Shown here: piece after piece, positions 6,394 through 15,590 of the stretch
Layout of the letters: every line of letters starts with the position of its first letter
How positions within the stretch are numbered: the first letter of the stretch is position 1
Assembly (NCBI GenBank): GCA_902495085.1
Contig: CABUWA010000003.1
Span: forward strand, 1-45,319
Source: an uncultured Collinsella sp.
GTDB taxonomy: Bacteria > Actinomycetota > Coriobacteriia > Coriobacteriales > Coriobacteriaceae
DNA: 45,319 bases
Direction of reading: 5' to 3'
Made by a program: the position numbers and the translations under genes
Notes under the pieces: model-generated
What the model was told of the DNA's origin: nothing
The model's database searches: none
The model's input: the letters and a program-made list of their open reading frames with translations, nothing else

Positions 6394-9300
6394 ATGAAAG
6401 CGAATTCAGAAAAAACTAAGCAGAGTAAAAAAGCGACGCGCCGTGTACTGGCAGGCGTTTTGTGCGGAGCCTCCGTTTTGAGCCTGGTACTGTCGCTCGT
6501 TATGCCCCCGATCTCGCAGGCCATCGCCAACGATGCCCAGACAGTTTCTACCGCGGAAACTGTAATGGGGGGGTTCCTCAAGTGAGTCCGCTGCTGTAGG
6601 TAACACCAGCGAGGATGCCGAAAACCAGAATAGCGACGAGACCGATGGCGGCGAGTCTGGCTCTTCAAATAGTGTTGAGCAGGCTCAGAGTGCGAATGCG
6701 GCTTCAGCGGGAGCGACGGCCACCGTGAAGCCGGGAATTTACGTTCCCACGTCTATCGGTATCGGTACGAATATCAATGTCTCAACCCCTGATCCCGGCG
6801 TGGCCACCTACGTCGGCCGCGACATGTACATCGGTGGTAAGCCGAGCGATAAGCCGAGCGACGGCACTATCGATCTTGATGCGGACAACGCCCCCACCGG
6901 CTCATATGCCGCTGAGGCGGAGGGCCTTACCGTGGTCCGTGGCAAGCTTGCCATGAATCCACTCAAAGAGAGCTGGCCCTATAATAATAGTGGCGGCGCT
7001 GGTTTCCGCTTTGGCACCGTTGGTTTTGGTTCCCAGTTCCGTCCTGTCTACGGCAGCACCGTGCTTGCGGTCGCCGGAATCGACAGTGCGATCACCAAAA
7101 TGAGCGTTGGTTACAACGGCAACTTGCCGGGGGCGACTACCGTTGGCGCTTGGAACAAAGGCGCTTGGGTCGGACAGCAGAGACCTTTTGAGGGCGCGAC
7201 TCCTTCCGGCTTTGCCTACACCGCGCAAATCGCAGGCCCCATCACATACTGGCGCGATAGCGACTATAAACGCCAGTCTGTGGTGACAATGCAGGGTAAT
7301 TGGTACGAGGGCTTGTCTGCTCTGGAAAGCACCCTGTTCAATAAAGCTGTTGATTTGACTAATGTCAACGGTAGCGATTATTCGAGCTATAACGGTACAA
7401 ATGGATACCTCTCGAAGCTATCGAAACAGCTCGACTCGTTTGAAGATACCGGCGAGGTGGATGTCAACGGCTTTGCAGAGCCTAATAGCAACTACGTCAT
7501 CAACAAGTACAATAACGACGGAACAAGCTATACACTCAAATTCGATGGTGGCGACGATGGCAGCGGCAAGTCTGTTTCCGGTGCGCTCGATACCGGAATC
7601 CCGAGCAATAAGATTCGCAACACCGAGCGACTCATCACCTTTACCGGCGATGGAACTTCTATGCAACAGGTCTTCACCATCGCCGGTTCCGAGCTCTCCA
7701 ACTGGAAGGATGGCGTCTACTACCGCGGCGTCGACTTTAAGTTCACCAATATCCCCGAAGGCGCATCCATTGTCGTGAACGTTACAGGTACTAATCCTGT
7801 CGAGTTCCACAACGGCTGGCGCTTCTGGTGGGGAGATACAGAAATATCTCGCGGTTACGAGAGTCAGTACGCCAAGAAAGACCTTGACGCGAAATACTCG
7901 CTGGCCTCCCAGTCCATCATGTGGAACTTCGTCGATACCACCAGCCTTACCATTCGAGGCGGCATCGCGGGAGAAAACCGCGCGGACTGGGGATACGGCG
8001 GCACAGCCACCGGTGCCAAGTGGACTGACGACGATCCTGCGGCGGCTATGATCGGATCGATTCTCGTTCCCAACGGAAGTTTCGACGACCATGTGACTAC
8101 CAACGGCCGCGTTTATGTGGGCGTCGATTTCTCAATGAACAGCCCGAAGGTTGCCGCAGCATTTGGTGAGGGTAACTCGGCTTCCGTCATCGATATGGAT
8201 CAGGAGCGTCACAACTTCCCGTGGTCTGGGTCGTATACGCCCGACGGCTCCGCCGTTGCGTGGAGCAAGGTCGATGCGGCGAACGGCAACACGTCGCTTC
8301 CTGGTTCCTCGTGGACGATATACGGCACTGTCGATGATGCCAAGAATGAAACGAATCCCATCGTTACGGTAACGGATGGCGGTGCCAATGATTACTCTTC
8401 GGATGATGGCGAGCTTCAGTTCAACTATTTGAATCAGAAGGCCAAAATTGGCGATCCCAACGATAAAGACTACTTCACGTACTACATTCGCGAGGTCAAG
8501 GCGCCGGCTGGTTATCAGAAGTCGGACACCATCTACTACGCAACCATGAACAATACCGGCGAGCAGGTGAACTATGTTCAGGGTTATGTGGATACGACGA
8601 ACAACAACTTGCTGGTTCCGTTCAATAATAACTCCACGGGTGCCATTCCCAACGCCAGGATCACCGGTACGGTGTCTTGGACCAAGGTGGCGGAGGACGA
8701 CACAAAACACACTCCTTTGCCTGGTTCTGAGTGGAAGCTCACCAAGAAAAAGGACGCCGATGGTACGGCCGACCAGTCCTGGACCGTGATCGACCGGGAG
8801 AGCGACCAGTCGACTTCGAGCGATACCACGTGGGCAGACACCGACACCGCGCCTGGCAAGTTCACGCTCGAGGGTCTGCTGCCGGGTACGTACACGCTTG
8901 TTGAGACCCAGGCTCCGTTTGGCTACAACTTGAACACCACGGTTTATGAGTTCACGGTGTCCAACGAGGACGGTTCCGTCACGTGGACCGAGGGAAAGAG
9001 CCCGACGATTGACGGGAACAACGTCTACATTTCCGACGCCCTTACCACTACGTCCGTGAAGATCCCGGTGACCAAATCTGTTCGCAATACGGACTGGCCG
9101 AAGGGCGATAAAGACAAATATGTGCCGTTCGAGTTCAGCATCGAGGCTACGGGGGCAAATAAGGATAGCGCACCTAAGCTTGATCCGACGACTATTTCCG
9201 TCGCTCCCGCAGCGGGCTCCACCAAGGTCAACGACATCGTGGCATCCTTTGGCGGTATCTCGTTCTCCAAAAAGCACCTCGCCAAGATCGACGATTCGAA

Positions 9301-9709
9301 CCCGACTGGCGCCAAGACCTACACCTACACGGTGAAGGAGGTCGCGCCTATCACCGGTGCCATCGACAAGCTTCGCTACTCCAAGGCCGAGTACCAGGTG
9401 GCCGTCACGGTGAAGGCCGTCATGGATGAGACCACTGGCAAGTACTCCGGCCTCACCACCTCCACCACGGTCACGCAGGTGAAGGACGACATGGGCAACA
9501 CCGTGAGTAACACCATCGGCAAGGACGCCGCGCCCAACGCCATTCCCGCCTCCACCTTCACCAACACCTACTCCACCACTCTGCCTCTTTCTGGTATGTC
9601 GGGCGTCACTCTGACGTACCTTGCCGGCGCGGTGGTGCTTTGCGCTGCTGCAGCCTGGATGCACATTCGTCGCAAGGCGAATGCGAAGGGAGGTAAGCGT
9701 CGTGAATAA
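6394..9709 (+). CDS. Large LPxTG-type pilus adhesin, out of frame at a G7 tract (phase-OFF or broken)
   Basis: The ATG at 6394 follows GGAGGAG. It opens a signal peptide (basic stretch, then a hydrophobic core ending P-I-S-Q-A-I-A-N) but stops at 6583-6585 just after seven G (6567-6573). One base out of phase, the frame runs without stop from behind the tract to 9709. Removing one G joins both into about 1104 residues: signal peptide, Ser/Asn/Glu-rich linker, a choice-of-anchor-A-like domain (W-N-F-V-D-T-T-S-L-T-I and G-S-I-L-V-P-N motifs), two Cna-B/SpaA-like repeats (P-L-P-G-S-E-W; G-T-Y-T-L-V-E-T), a pilin isopeptide-linkage domain, the sorting signal L-P-L-S-G, a membrane segment and a basic tail. 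Probably the tip or ancillary subunit. It overlaps the next gene by eight bases, suggesting translational coupling. Confidence 0.85.
6541..6573 (+). repeat. G7 homopolymer behind a perfect hairpin (candidate slippage switch)
   Basis: ACAGTTTC (6541-6548) and GAAACTGT (6556-6563) form a perfect 8-bp stem with a 7-base loop. Three bases later comes a run of seven G (6567-6573) inside codons following the signal peptide. By inspection, six or nine G give an open frame. Seven stops at 6583 and eight stops at 6597. Confidence 0.8.
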
Positions 9710-11372
9710 GAAAGTTTGCTCCTTCCCGATCTTGTTTGCGCTGCTTGCCCTCCTGATCGGCACCTGCGCGGTTGTGTTCCCCGCTTCCGCGCAGGCCGCG
9801 CCGACCTCGACCGGTTCCATCACGGTGAGCGGCACCGTGGCGAGTAGCTACGACGCCTACCAGATCTTTAGCGCCAACGTCGTCGACGGCGACAGCGACG
9901 CTAAGATCGCCACCGACCTCGCCTGGGCAAGCGACGCCGCGCACGACGCCGCGCTGCCTGTGCTGCACAGCGCCGGCATGCCCAATTCCCAGACCGCCGC
10001 GCAGGAAGCTGCCGAGTGGCTCAACACCGATTCTCACCTTACGAGCGCGCTGAGCGCACAGCTCGCTCGTTCCCTCCAGAGCTCTGGCACCGAGTCCGTG
10101 GCCCTTAACGCGGGCACGACGGCCGAGCTGTCCTGTGGCTACTGGCTCATCGTCGCCGACGACGCCGTCATTTCCCAGGACGAGGCCGGCACCGCGCCGA
10201 TCATGGCCCTGGTCGGTGGCAGCGCCGTCACCGTCAAGCCCAAGGCCGCGACGCCCAAGGTCGCCAAGCACGTGCTGGAGGACAGCACCGCCGCCTGGCA
10301 GAAGGCCGCCGACGCCACGGTCGCCGACGACCTGTACTGGCGCCTCTCGGCCACGGTCCCGGCGGGGCTCACGGCCTACGACACCTATACGGTGCGGTTC
10401 GTCGACACCATGAGCGCGGGGCTCGACCCCTCCAAGGTGGCCGCGAGCATGCGCGTGTACGCGGCGGCGGGCGCGGACGGCGGCTTCGGTGCCGTCTCGA
10501 CCGGCAAGGACGGCCGCGCCGGCACCGAGCCCGCGAAGGGCTGGACCGACATCACGGCCCAGTGCGCCACCAAGGTGGCGGTCGACGGCAAGACCTTCAC
10601 CGTGCGCACCGGCGACCTCATCGCCGCGCTCGGCGGGGCCGACGCCTTTACCGCGGGCGCCCGCGTGGTCGCCGTGTACAACGCACCGCTCAACAGCGCA
10701 TGTAACCACGGCATCGCGAAGGGCAACCCCAACGAGGTCTACCTGCGCTACCCGCGCTCTCCCTTTGCCGACCAGTCCGGCGACGCCGGATTCACCCGCA
10801 CGCCGAGCGACGATGCGTGCGCCTACACCTGGGATCTCGCGCTCACCAAGCGCGGCAGCGATGGCGACAAGCCGCTTGCCGGGGCGGTCCTGAGCATCGC
10901 CGACGACCGCGGTCGCACGCTGGCGGCCGACGGCACGTGGGATGCGGAGGGCAAGGCTACCGTCACCACGGGCGAGGACGGCCGCGTGACGGTCTCGGGC
11001 GTGGACTCGGGCAAGCTGGAGGTCCGCGAGTTCAAGGCGCCCAAGGGCTACACCGCCTTTGAGGGCACGCGCTCCGTGACGGTCAAGGCCGAGGGCCTGG
11101 ACGTCGACCAGGTGGCCGCCGCCAAGCCTAAGCTCACCATCACGGCCGAGTCGCCCCTACGCGCCGACAGCGCGGACGGGTCGACGGGCAGCCTGGAGGC
11201 GTCGCTCATCAACACGCCAACCGGCACACCCCCTAGCATTACCACCGGAGGCTTTATGCCCTCGACTGGCGATATGGCAATGTACGCTGCGGCCGCCGCA
11301 GCGGTCGCCGGAGCCGCGCTCATCGTGGTCGCGCTCCTGGTCAAGCGGGGAGGTGGCAGCCATAAAGAGTAG
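9702..11372 (+). CDS. LPxTG-type pilin with isopeptide-forming domain
   Basis: A 556-residue secreted, wall-anchored pilin. A GTG start eight bases before the end of the adhesin gene, with GGGAGG upstream, opens a signal peptide ending A-S-A-Q-A-A. The mature start (D-A-Y-Q-I-F-S-A-N-V-V-D-G) resembles FimA/SpaA-type pilins. V-T-V-K-P-K (residues 176-181) sits where the pilin-motif lysine is expected. A fimbrial isopeptide D2-like domain (Y-D-T-Y-T-V-R-F-V-D-T-M-S-A-G-L) and a Cna-B-like domain (P-L-A-G-A-V-L-S-I, K-A-P-K-G-Y) follow. The sorting signal is the variant M-P-S-T-G, then a membrane helix and basic end. Codons are much more GC-rich than in the genes on either side. Related in layout to the next pilin; either could be the shaft subunit. 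Confidence 0.88.
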   Translation: MNKKVCSFPILFALLALLIGTCAVVFPASAQAAPTSTGSITVSGTVASSYDAYQIFSANVVDGDSDAKIATDLAWASDAAHDAALPVLHSAGMPNSQTAAQEAAEWLNTDSHLTSALSAQLARSLQSSGTESVALNAGTTAELSCGYWLIVADDAVISQDEAGTAPIMALVGGSAVTVKPKAATPKVAKHVLEDSTAAWQKAADATVADDLYWRLSATVPAGLTAYDTYTVRFVDTMSAGLDPSKVAASMRVYAAAGADGGFGAVSTGKDGRAGTEPAKGWTDITAQCATKVAVDGKTFTVRTGDLIAALGGADAFTAGARVVAVYNAPLNSACNHGIAKGNPNEVYLRYPRSPFADQSGDAGFTRTPSDDACAYTWDLALTKRGSDGDKPLAGAVLSIADDRGRTLAADGTWDAEGKATVTTGEDGRVTVSGVDSGKLEVREFKAPKGYTAFEGTRSVTVKAEGLDVDQVAAAKPKLTITAESPLRADSADGSTGSLEASLINTPTGTPPSITTGGFMPSTGDMAMYAAAAAAVAGAALIVVALLVKRGGGSHKE

Positions 11373-11378
11373 CTGGCA

Positions 11379-11397
11379 GCCCCGCAGAGAGCGGGGC
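11379..11397 (+). other. GC-rich intercistronic hairpin between two pilin genes
   Basis: GCCCCGC (11379-11385) pairs with GCGGGGC (11391-11397), 5-base loop, without a T-run. It sits 6 bases after the pilin stop, in the 108-base gap before the next pilin. It could slow or partly stop transcription, or protect mRNA ends, and so set subunit ratios; this is inference. Confidence 0.4.
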
Positions 11398-11480
11398 GAG
11401 ACATAGCGAAGCAGATGCTAAGACACAGACAGACAGATTTAGATCAAATGGAATTCGAGCAGAAAGCAGAGGAAAAGAAG

Positions 11481-13250
11481 ATGAGCATGAGCAAGAACAT
11501 CGCACGCCTGGCAGTAACCGCCGGCCTCACAGCAGCACTGAGCTTCGGCGGCGTCATGGCGCCGGTGACCATGGCGTTTGCGGCGGAGGGTGCGACTGCT
11601 ACGACTAATAGCATCACAATCAAGCAAGATAAAAATAACACGGACGCCGCGAATCCGGAAAAAAAGACTCAGTTTGTTGCCTATCAGATTTTTAAAGCCA
11701 AGGTGGTTGATGGGACTGACTCAGGCAACAAGGTCGTTTCTGATGTCGAATGGAACGCCGATGTGACACTTGACACCCGGAACGCCATTATTGCTGCTAT
11801 TCAGGGCAGCACTGGCTATGATTCCACTAATCCGAAAATTCCCACTGAAAATCCCACCGCGCAGGATGTTGCTGACTGGATGGCTGCGAATCTCAAGAAC
11901 GCTTCTTGGGTTGTGAACAATGGCGAATTGCTCGATAAGATTGCCGACTTGCTCAAGAACACTGCACCTACCATGCCAAAGGGGGCTACTAGCGCTGCTT
12001 TCGCCGCAGATACCTCAGTTTCTTTTGAGAACCCTGGCTACTATCTCTTCCTGACTGACGCTGGCTCTATCGGCAGTGCGGATGAACATTCCGGCAAAAA
12101 GCAGACTGGTACGTCGCCGATCTTCGCTGTCGTGGGCGGCAGTGCTGTTGAGGTTATCGAGAAGACCGGCATTCCTACGGTTACAAAGAAGATTAAGGAC
12201 GACAAGCCCCACAGCGATTGGGCCGACAAGGCTGACTCACAGGTTGGTCAGAATGTTCAATATCAGCTAACCGGCACCGTTGCCGGAAACGTGGCCTCGT
12301 TCGATAGCTACTACTACGAGTTTCATGATGAGCTTTCTGCTGGCCTGACGGTTAAAGAGAGCTCCATTAAGGTATATGCTGGCAATAATCGCGACAGCGC
12401 TGTGGATATTACTTCTGCATGCACTCCCGAAGTCAAGGGCGGTCAAAACGGCGCGGGTCAAATCTTGACCGTTAAGTTCGGTGACCTCAAGACCGCCGTG
12501 TCCAACCTCACCAAGGACACGAAGATTTTCGTCGAGTATGCCGCCATGCTCGATCCCGTGAAGGCTGAGATGGTTACTGTTGGCGGCGAGGGTAACGAGA
12601 ATACCGTCAAGCTCATCTACTCCAACAACCCCATGAGCAATGGCAGGGGTGAGTCCGTGCCCGATACTGTTCGCGACTACACCTATGCGCTCAAACTCGT
12701 CAAGCAAGATCACGAAAGCAAGAACAAGCTCCGGAATGTCGGATTTACCATTCTGGCTACCGATCCTGATGACAATGCGGACGGCAGCGCTTTCAAGGGC
12801 AAATACGTTCAGCAGCATGGCAACCTTGGTGAAAATGAATACGAGTTCTTTACTGATAAGAATGGTGAAATTAACATCACGGGACTTGACGCCGGAACGT
12901 ACACCGTTCACGAGAAAACTGCCCTCGGCGAATACAATTCGCTGAAGGACTTCACTTTCACAATCTCGACTCCGGAGTCTGGTGAAGGCAGCCTTCGTCA
13001 AACCGAGGAAGAGGCAAAGACTGTGAAGGTCACCAGGAATGCGGAGACTTCCAACCTCGTTATCCTTGACGCCACCCAGACTGATGGCACCGTTAACCTT
13101 ACCGTCGAGAACAAGAAGGGCTCTGGCCTCCCGCTCACCGGTCTTAACGGCGTGACCTTCACTTGGATCGCTGGTGGCGCGGTGCTGTGCATCGGCGTGG
13201 CGCACCTCATCCGCAGCCGTAAGCAGGCCGAGGAGTCCGAGCAGGAGTAA
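11481..13250 (+). CDS. Major pilin candidate with LPLTG sorting signal
   Basis: A 589-residue wall-anchored pilin. The ATG at 11481 is chosen over 11415 because AGAGGA lies seven bases before it and a normal signal peptide follows (K-N-I-A-R-L-A-V-T-A, cleavage near A-F-A-A-E). The mature start, V-A-Y-Q-I-F-K-A-K-V-V-D-G, matches the preceding pilin. V-E-V-I-E-K (residues 223-228) occupies its pilin-lysine position. A D2-like domain (S-Y-Y-Y-E-F-H-D-E-L-S-A-G-L), a Cna-B-like domain (G-L-D-A-G-T-Y-T-V-H-E-K), L-P-L-T-G, a membrane helix and a charged tail follow. It is last in the operon before a strong terminator, the usual place of the shaft subunit. Codon use is nearer 50% GC than its left neighbour. 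Confidence 0.88.
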   Translation: MSMSKNIARLAVTAGLTAALSFGGVMAPVTMAFAAEGATATTNSITIKQDKNNTDAANPEKKTQFVAYQIFKAKVVDGTDSGNKVVSDVEWNADVTLDTRNAIIAAIQGSTGYDSTNPKIPTENPTAQDVADWMAANLKNASWVVNNGELLDKIADLLKNTAPTMPKGATSAAFAADTSVSFENPGYYLFLTDAGSIGSADEHSGKKQTGTSPIFAVVGGSAVEVIEKTGIPTVTKKIKDDKPHSDWADKADSQVGQNVQYQLTGTVAGNVASFDSYYYEFHDELSAGLTVKESSIKVYAGNNRDSAVDITSACTPEVKGGQNGAGQILTVKFGDLKTAVSNLTKDTKIFVEYAAMLDPVKAEMVTVGGEGNENTVKLIYSNNPMSNGRGESVPDTVRDYTYALKLVKQDHESKNKLRNVGFTILATDPDDNADGSAFKGKYVQQHGNLGENEYEFFTDKNGEINITGLDAGTYTVHEKTALGEYNSLKDFTFTISTPESGEGSLRQTEEEAKTVKVTRNAETSNLVILDATQTDGTVNLTVENKKGSGLPLTGLNGVTFTWIAGGAVLCIGVAHLIRSRKQAEESEQE

Positions 13251-13350
13251 CGCTCGCTCACCCATCCCTTTGGCAGGTGGGATGTGATGGCCATGAGACT
13301 TGCGGACACTTTTCTCGTCTATCTACGTTCTTGCTTTGCCATTCTCTTTT

Positions 13351-13387
13351 CGGGGCAGACTCCGCACTGGAGTTTGCCCCGTTTTTT
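13351..13387 (+). terminator. Rho-independent terminator of the pilin operon
   Basis: CGGGGCAGACTCC (13351-13363) pairs with GGAGTTTGCCCCG (13369-13381) over 13 bp with one G-T wobble, then TTTTTT. It closes the pilin operon 100 bases after the last pilin, so the sortase gene further on needs its own promoter. Confidence 0.88.
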
Positions 13388-13505
13388 GGATAACGCAGCC
13401 ACCCTCCATCGTCCGATGCGGGCACGTTCGTCATCGCGTTTCTTGACTCGTATGAGGTTCGGTTTAAGGTCCGTAGGCGCACGCGCGGTGCGGACGGTAG
13501 AAGGC

Positions 13506-13557
13506 ATTTGCGCCGCAAGCGCAAATAAGAATGCCCGGGGGTCGGATCCCGGGCATT
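13506..13557. other. Two adjacent perfect hairpins in the pilin-AbiE gap
   Basis: ATTTGCGC (13506-13513) with GCGCAAAT (13519-13526), then AATGCCCGGG (13530-13539) with CCCGGGCATT (13548-13557). Neither has a T-run. The rest of the 508-base gap holds the pilin terminator on the left and the AbiE promoter on the right; the minus-strand reading frame across it shows no domain and is not credible. Confidence 0.5.
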
Positions 13558-13722
13558 TAACAAAAGCTGAAAACTAGGCCGCCCGCGCTCCCAAACATTT
13601 ACGCGGGATGCGTCGTTTTCTATTGACATTGTATCCCGAATCGTCCCGCCGATCCGGGACATTTTGAAAACTCAAATGCGGGCTTAGGCACGAACGGTAT
13701 CTCTTTAATTCCGAAAATTATG

Positions 13723-13746
13723 TATAATTCCAATACAAACTGGAAT
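13723..13746 (+). promoter_or_regulatory. -10 box and overlapping operator of the AbiE-like pair
   Basis: TATAAT (13723-13728) overlaps the inverted repeat ATTCCA (13727-13732) / TGGAAT (13741-13746) with an 8-base centre. An operator on the -10 box fits autorepression by the helix-turn-helix protein encoded directly downstream. No clear -35 is visible. The box also argues against the ATG at 13720 as the true start. Confidence 0.5.
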
Positions 13747-13758
13747 CAAACGAAAACA

Positions 13759-14727
13759 ATGGAAATGAACGAAGCACTAATCTACTTACAAGAAGCACTA
13801 GGCCTCTCTGCCAAGACCAAAACTTGGCCTGGATCCGCACACTTGCCGCTGCATCTGCGGACGATTGAGGTCCGCGCTGTTGACGCAAACGGTTTTTCGT
13901 TTTTGCTTGCAAGTTTGCCTACTGGTGTCGGGCTTCCCGAGGCTAAGAGAGTCTATAGTCAGCTAGCCTTGCGCGCGGAGACTCCTGTTGTCGTTTCGTT
14001 TCCTGATGCCGATGCACGTCAGCGCAAAGCATTGGTCGCACAAGGGATTCCGTTTGTTTGCCCCGGCAGACAGGCTTTTCTTCCATTTATGGGCACAGCC
14101 TGCACGGAGAGGGGCGGTGCCCGGTTTCGCAATCACGCGACCAAGATGTCACCCAACGCGCAGGCTGCCGCAATCTGGGGAGCAGCCCAGGAGCCGTATC
14201 GTCCCTATGACCTTTGTCGTGCGCTTGGGATTTCGGCAAGCCGCGCGAGTGAGGCCATAACCGAGCTTGTTGACAGGGGACTCGCGAGGCGCGAGCGTCG
14301 CGAGCGACGTGTCGTCGTGTTCCCTGTTGCCGTTGATCTTCTGCTCAGCGAGCACATGGCAGAGCTCTCCTCGCCTGTCTCGAAGGTCTTTTTTGTAAGG
14401 AAGACGGCGCAGATCGACTATCTTGTTGACGCCGGGGAGACGGCTCTCGCTGCGCGTTCCATGCTCGCTGCGCCGGGCATGGAACAAAAGGCCGTCTTAA
14501 GAAGTACATGGCGTCAACTGAGCGACCTCGAAGTCGCAGACGGGGAGTTGCCGGATAACGAGACGGCGATGATCCAAGTGTGGCGCTATGCACCCGTGTT
14601 TGCCGACTCCTCTCGTGTCGACAACATTTCGCTTGCGCTATCTTTGGCGGCAATCGACGATGAGCGAATTCAGCTCGAAGTCGATCGCATGTTTGGAAAG
14701 GAATATCCATGGCAAGAAGCGCTGTAG
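13759..14727 (+). CDS. Winged-helix regulator/antitoxin of an AbiE-like pair
   Basis: About 322 residues from the ATG at 13759; 13720 and 13765 are also possible, and none has a good ribosome site. The N-terminal third ends in the pattern R-K-A-L-V-A-Q-G-I-P-F-V-C-P-G-R-Q, typical of proteins annotated as MarR-like or AbiEi-type that precede nucleotidyltransferase genes. The middle (around D-L-C-R-A-L-G-I-S-A-S-R-A-S-E-A-I) is a winged helix-turn-helix. The C-terminal part has the conserved A-L-A-A-R-S-M-L-A and Q-V-W-R-Y-A-P patterns. It overlaps the downstream nucleotidyltransferase by 19 bases. In AbiE systems this protein represses its promoter and opposes the toxin. The family call is from memory of pattern and context. 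Confidence 0.65.
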   Translation: MEMNEALIYLQEALGLSAKTKTWPGSAHLPLHLRTIEVRAVDANGFSFLLASLPTGVGLPEAKRVYSQLALRAETPVVVSFPDADARQRKALVAQGIPFVCPGRQAFLPFMGTACTERGGARFRNHATKMSPNAQAAAIWGAAQEPYRPYDLCRALGISASRASEAITELVDRGLARRERRERRVVVFPVAVDLLLSEHMAELSSPVSKVFFVRKTAQIDYLVDAGETALAARSMLAAPGMEQKAVLRSTWRQLSDLEVADGELPDNETAMIQVWRYAPVFADSSRVDNISLALSLAAIDDERIQLEVDRMFGKEYPWQEAL

Positions 14728-15482
14728 AAGGTCTTCAAGAATTTCAGCAGCATATGCAAGAAGCTGCAGGATCGTATGCCCTTATCGGCGGCACGGCATG
14801 CGACATTTTGCTCGCGGAGGCGGGACTTCCGTTTAGGGCGACTCACGATTTTGATGTGGTAATTGTCGCCGATGACCGGTTGCCTCAGACGGCAGAAGCT
14901 ATATGGACTTTGGTGCGTGATGGCGGTTACCGCTGCGGCTGGGGCGAAGGCAAAGGCTCATGTTTTTATCGGTTTACAGAGCCTAAGAGGCCGGGTTACC
15001 CCCATATGATTGAACTCTTCGCGAAGTGCCCCGACTTTCTAAAGGGTCGTGAGGGGATTGATGTGGCGCCAATTCACGTTGATGAAAACATAAGCAGTCT
15101 TTCGGCAATTTTGTTGGACGATGCTTACTACAGCTTGTTCCTTCAGGGAATTCGGACCGTAGGCGGCGTTTCGGTCCTGGGTACGGAATACATTGTCCCG
15201 TTCAAAGCGAAGGCGTATCTCGACCTAAAAGCCAGAAGGGAAGCGGGGGAGAACGTTGATTCGAGGAAGGTAAAAAAGCATAAACGCGATGCGCTGAGGC
15301 TTGCTCAGTTGCTTGGCGAGTCGGAAGGTGTCGACCTGCGCGGAGAACTGAAGGACGATATGCTTGCGTTTGTTAAAGATTGCGAGGTGGGCGACGTCAA
15401 TCTGAAACAGATTGGGGTTGCGGGCGTAACGATGGCGCAGTTGCTCGAGACGATGAAAGCAATATACGGCTTGATTGGTTGA
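14709..15482 (+). CDS. Nucleotidyltransferase-fold toxin candidate (AbiEii-like)
   Basis: A 257-residue protein with the DNA polymerase beta-type nucleotidyltransferase signature: G27-G28-T29 on the first helix and D47-x-D49 (H-D-F-D-V-V-I-V) as metal-binding acids, with a lysine-rich segment (S-R-K-V-K-K-H-K-R) downstream. AbiEii/MNT-type toxins transfer nucleotides onto RNA or protein targets. Here the partner upstream is a winged-helix protein overlapping by 19 bases, which supports a toxin-antitoxin or phage-defence role. The ribosome site AAAGGA lies inside the upstream gene. It lies between the pilin operon and the sortase, and its codons are less GC-rich than the flanking housekeeping genes. 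Confidence 0.65.
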   Translation: MARSAVEGLQEFQQHMQEAAGSYALIGGTACDILLAEAGLPFRATHDFDVVIVADDRLPQTAEAIWTLVRDGGYRCGWGEGKGSCFYRFTEPKRPGYPHMIELFAKCPDFLKGREGIDVAPIHVDENISSLSAILLDDAYYSLFLQGIRTVGGVSVLGTEYIVPFKAKAYLDLKARREAGENVDSRKVKKHKRDALRLAQLLGESEGVDLRGELKDDMLAFVKDCEVGDVNLKQIGVAGVTMAQLLETMKAIYGLIG

Positions 15483-15590
15483 GTGGGGTTACGCGGCCCG
15501 GACGGTGCCGCCTAGCTGCGTTGTCCGGCGCATGGGCTCGCTAATCGGCTATTATTTGTTTAGACAACTTGAGTTGAAGAGGAGTGACCG

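Noticed and set aside
6725..9709. GTG at 6725 as the start of the adhesin gene
   Set aside because: No ribosome site, no signal peptide, and the same frame continues upstream with sensible linker sequence to the G7 tract. A wall-anchored protein needs the export signal encoded from 6394.
8132..9835. 567-codon minus-strand open frame opposite the adhesin and pilin
   Set aside because: No domain, no start signal, and it spans the junction of two well-supported plus-strand genes.
13258..13662. Minus-strand open frame in the pilin-AbiE gap
   Set aside because: It runs through the pilin terminator and two hairpins, has no recognised domain and no convincing ribosome site.
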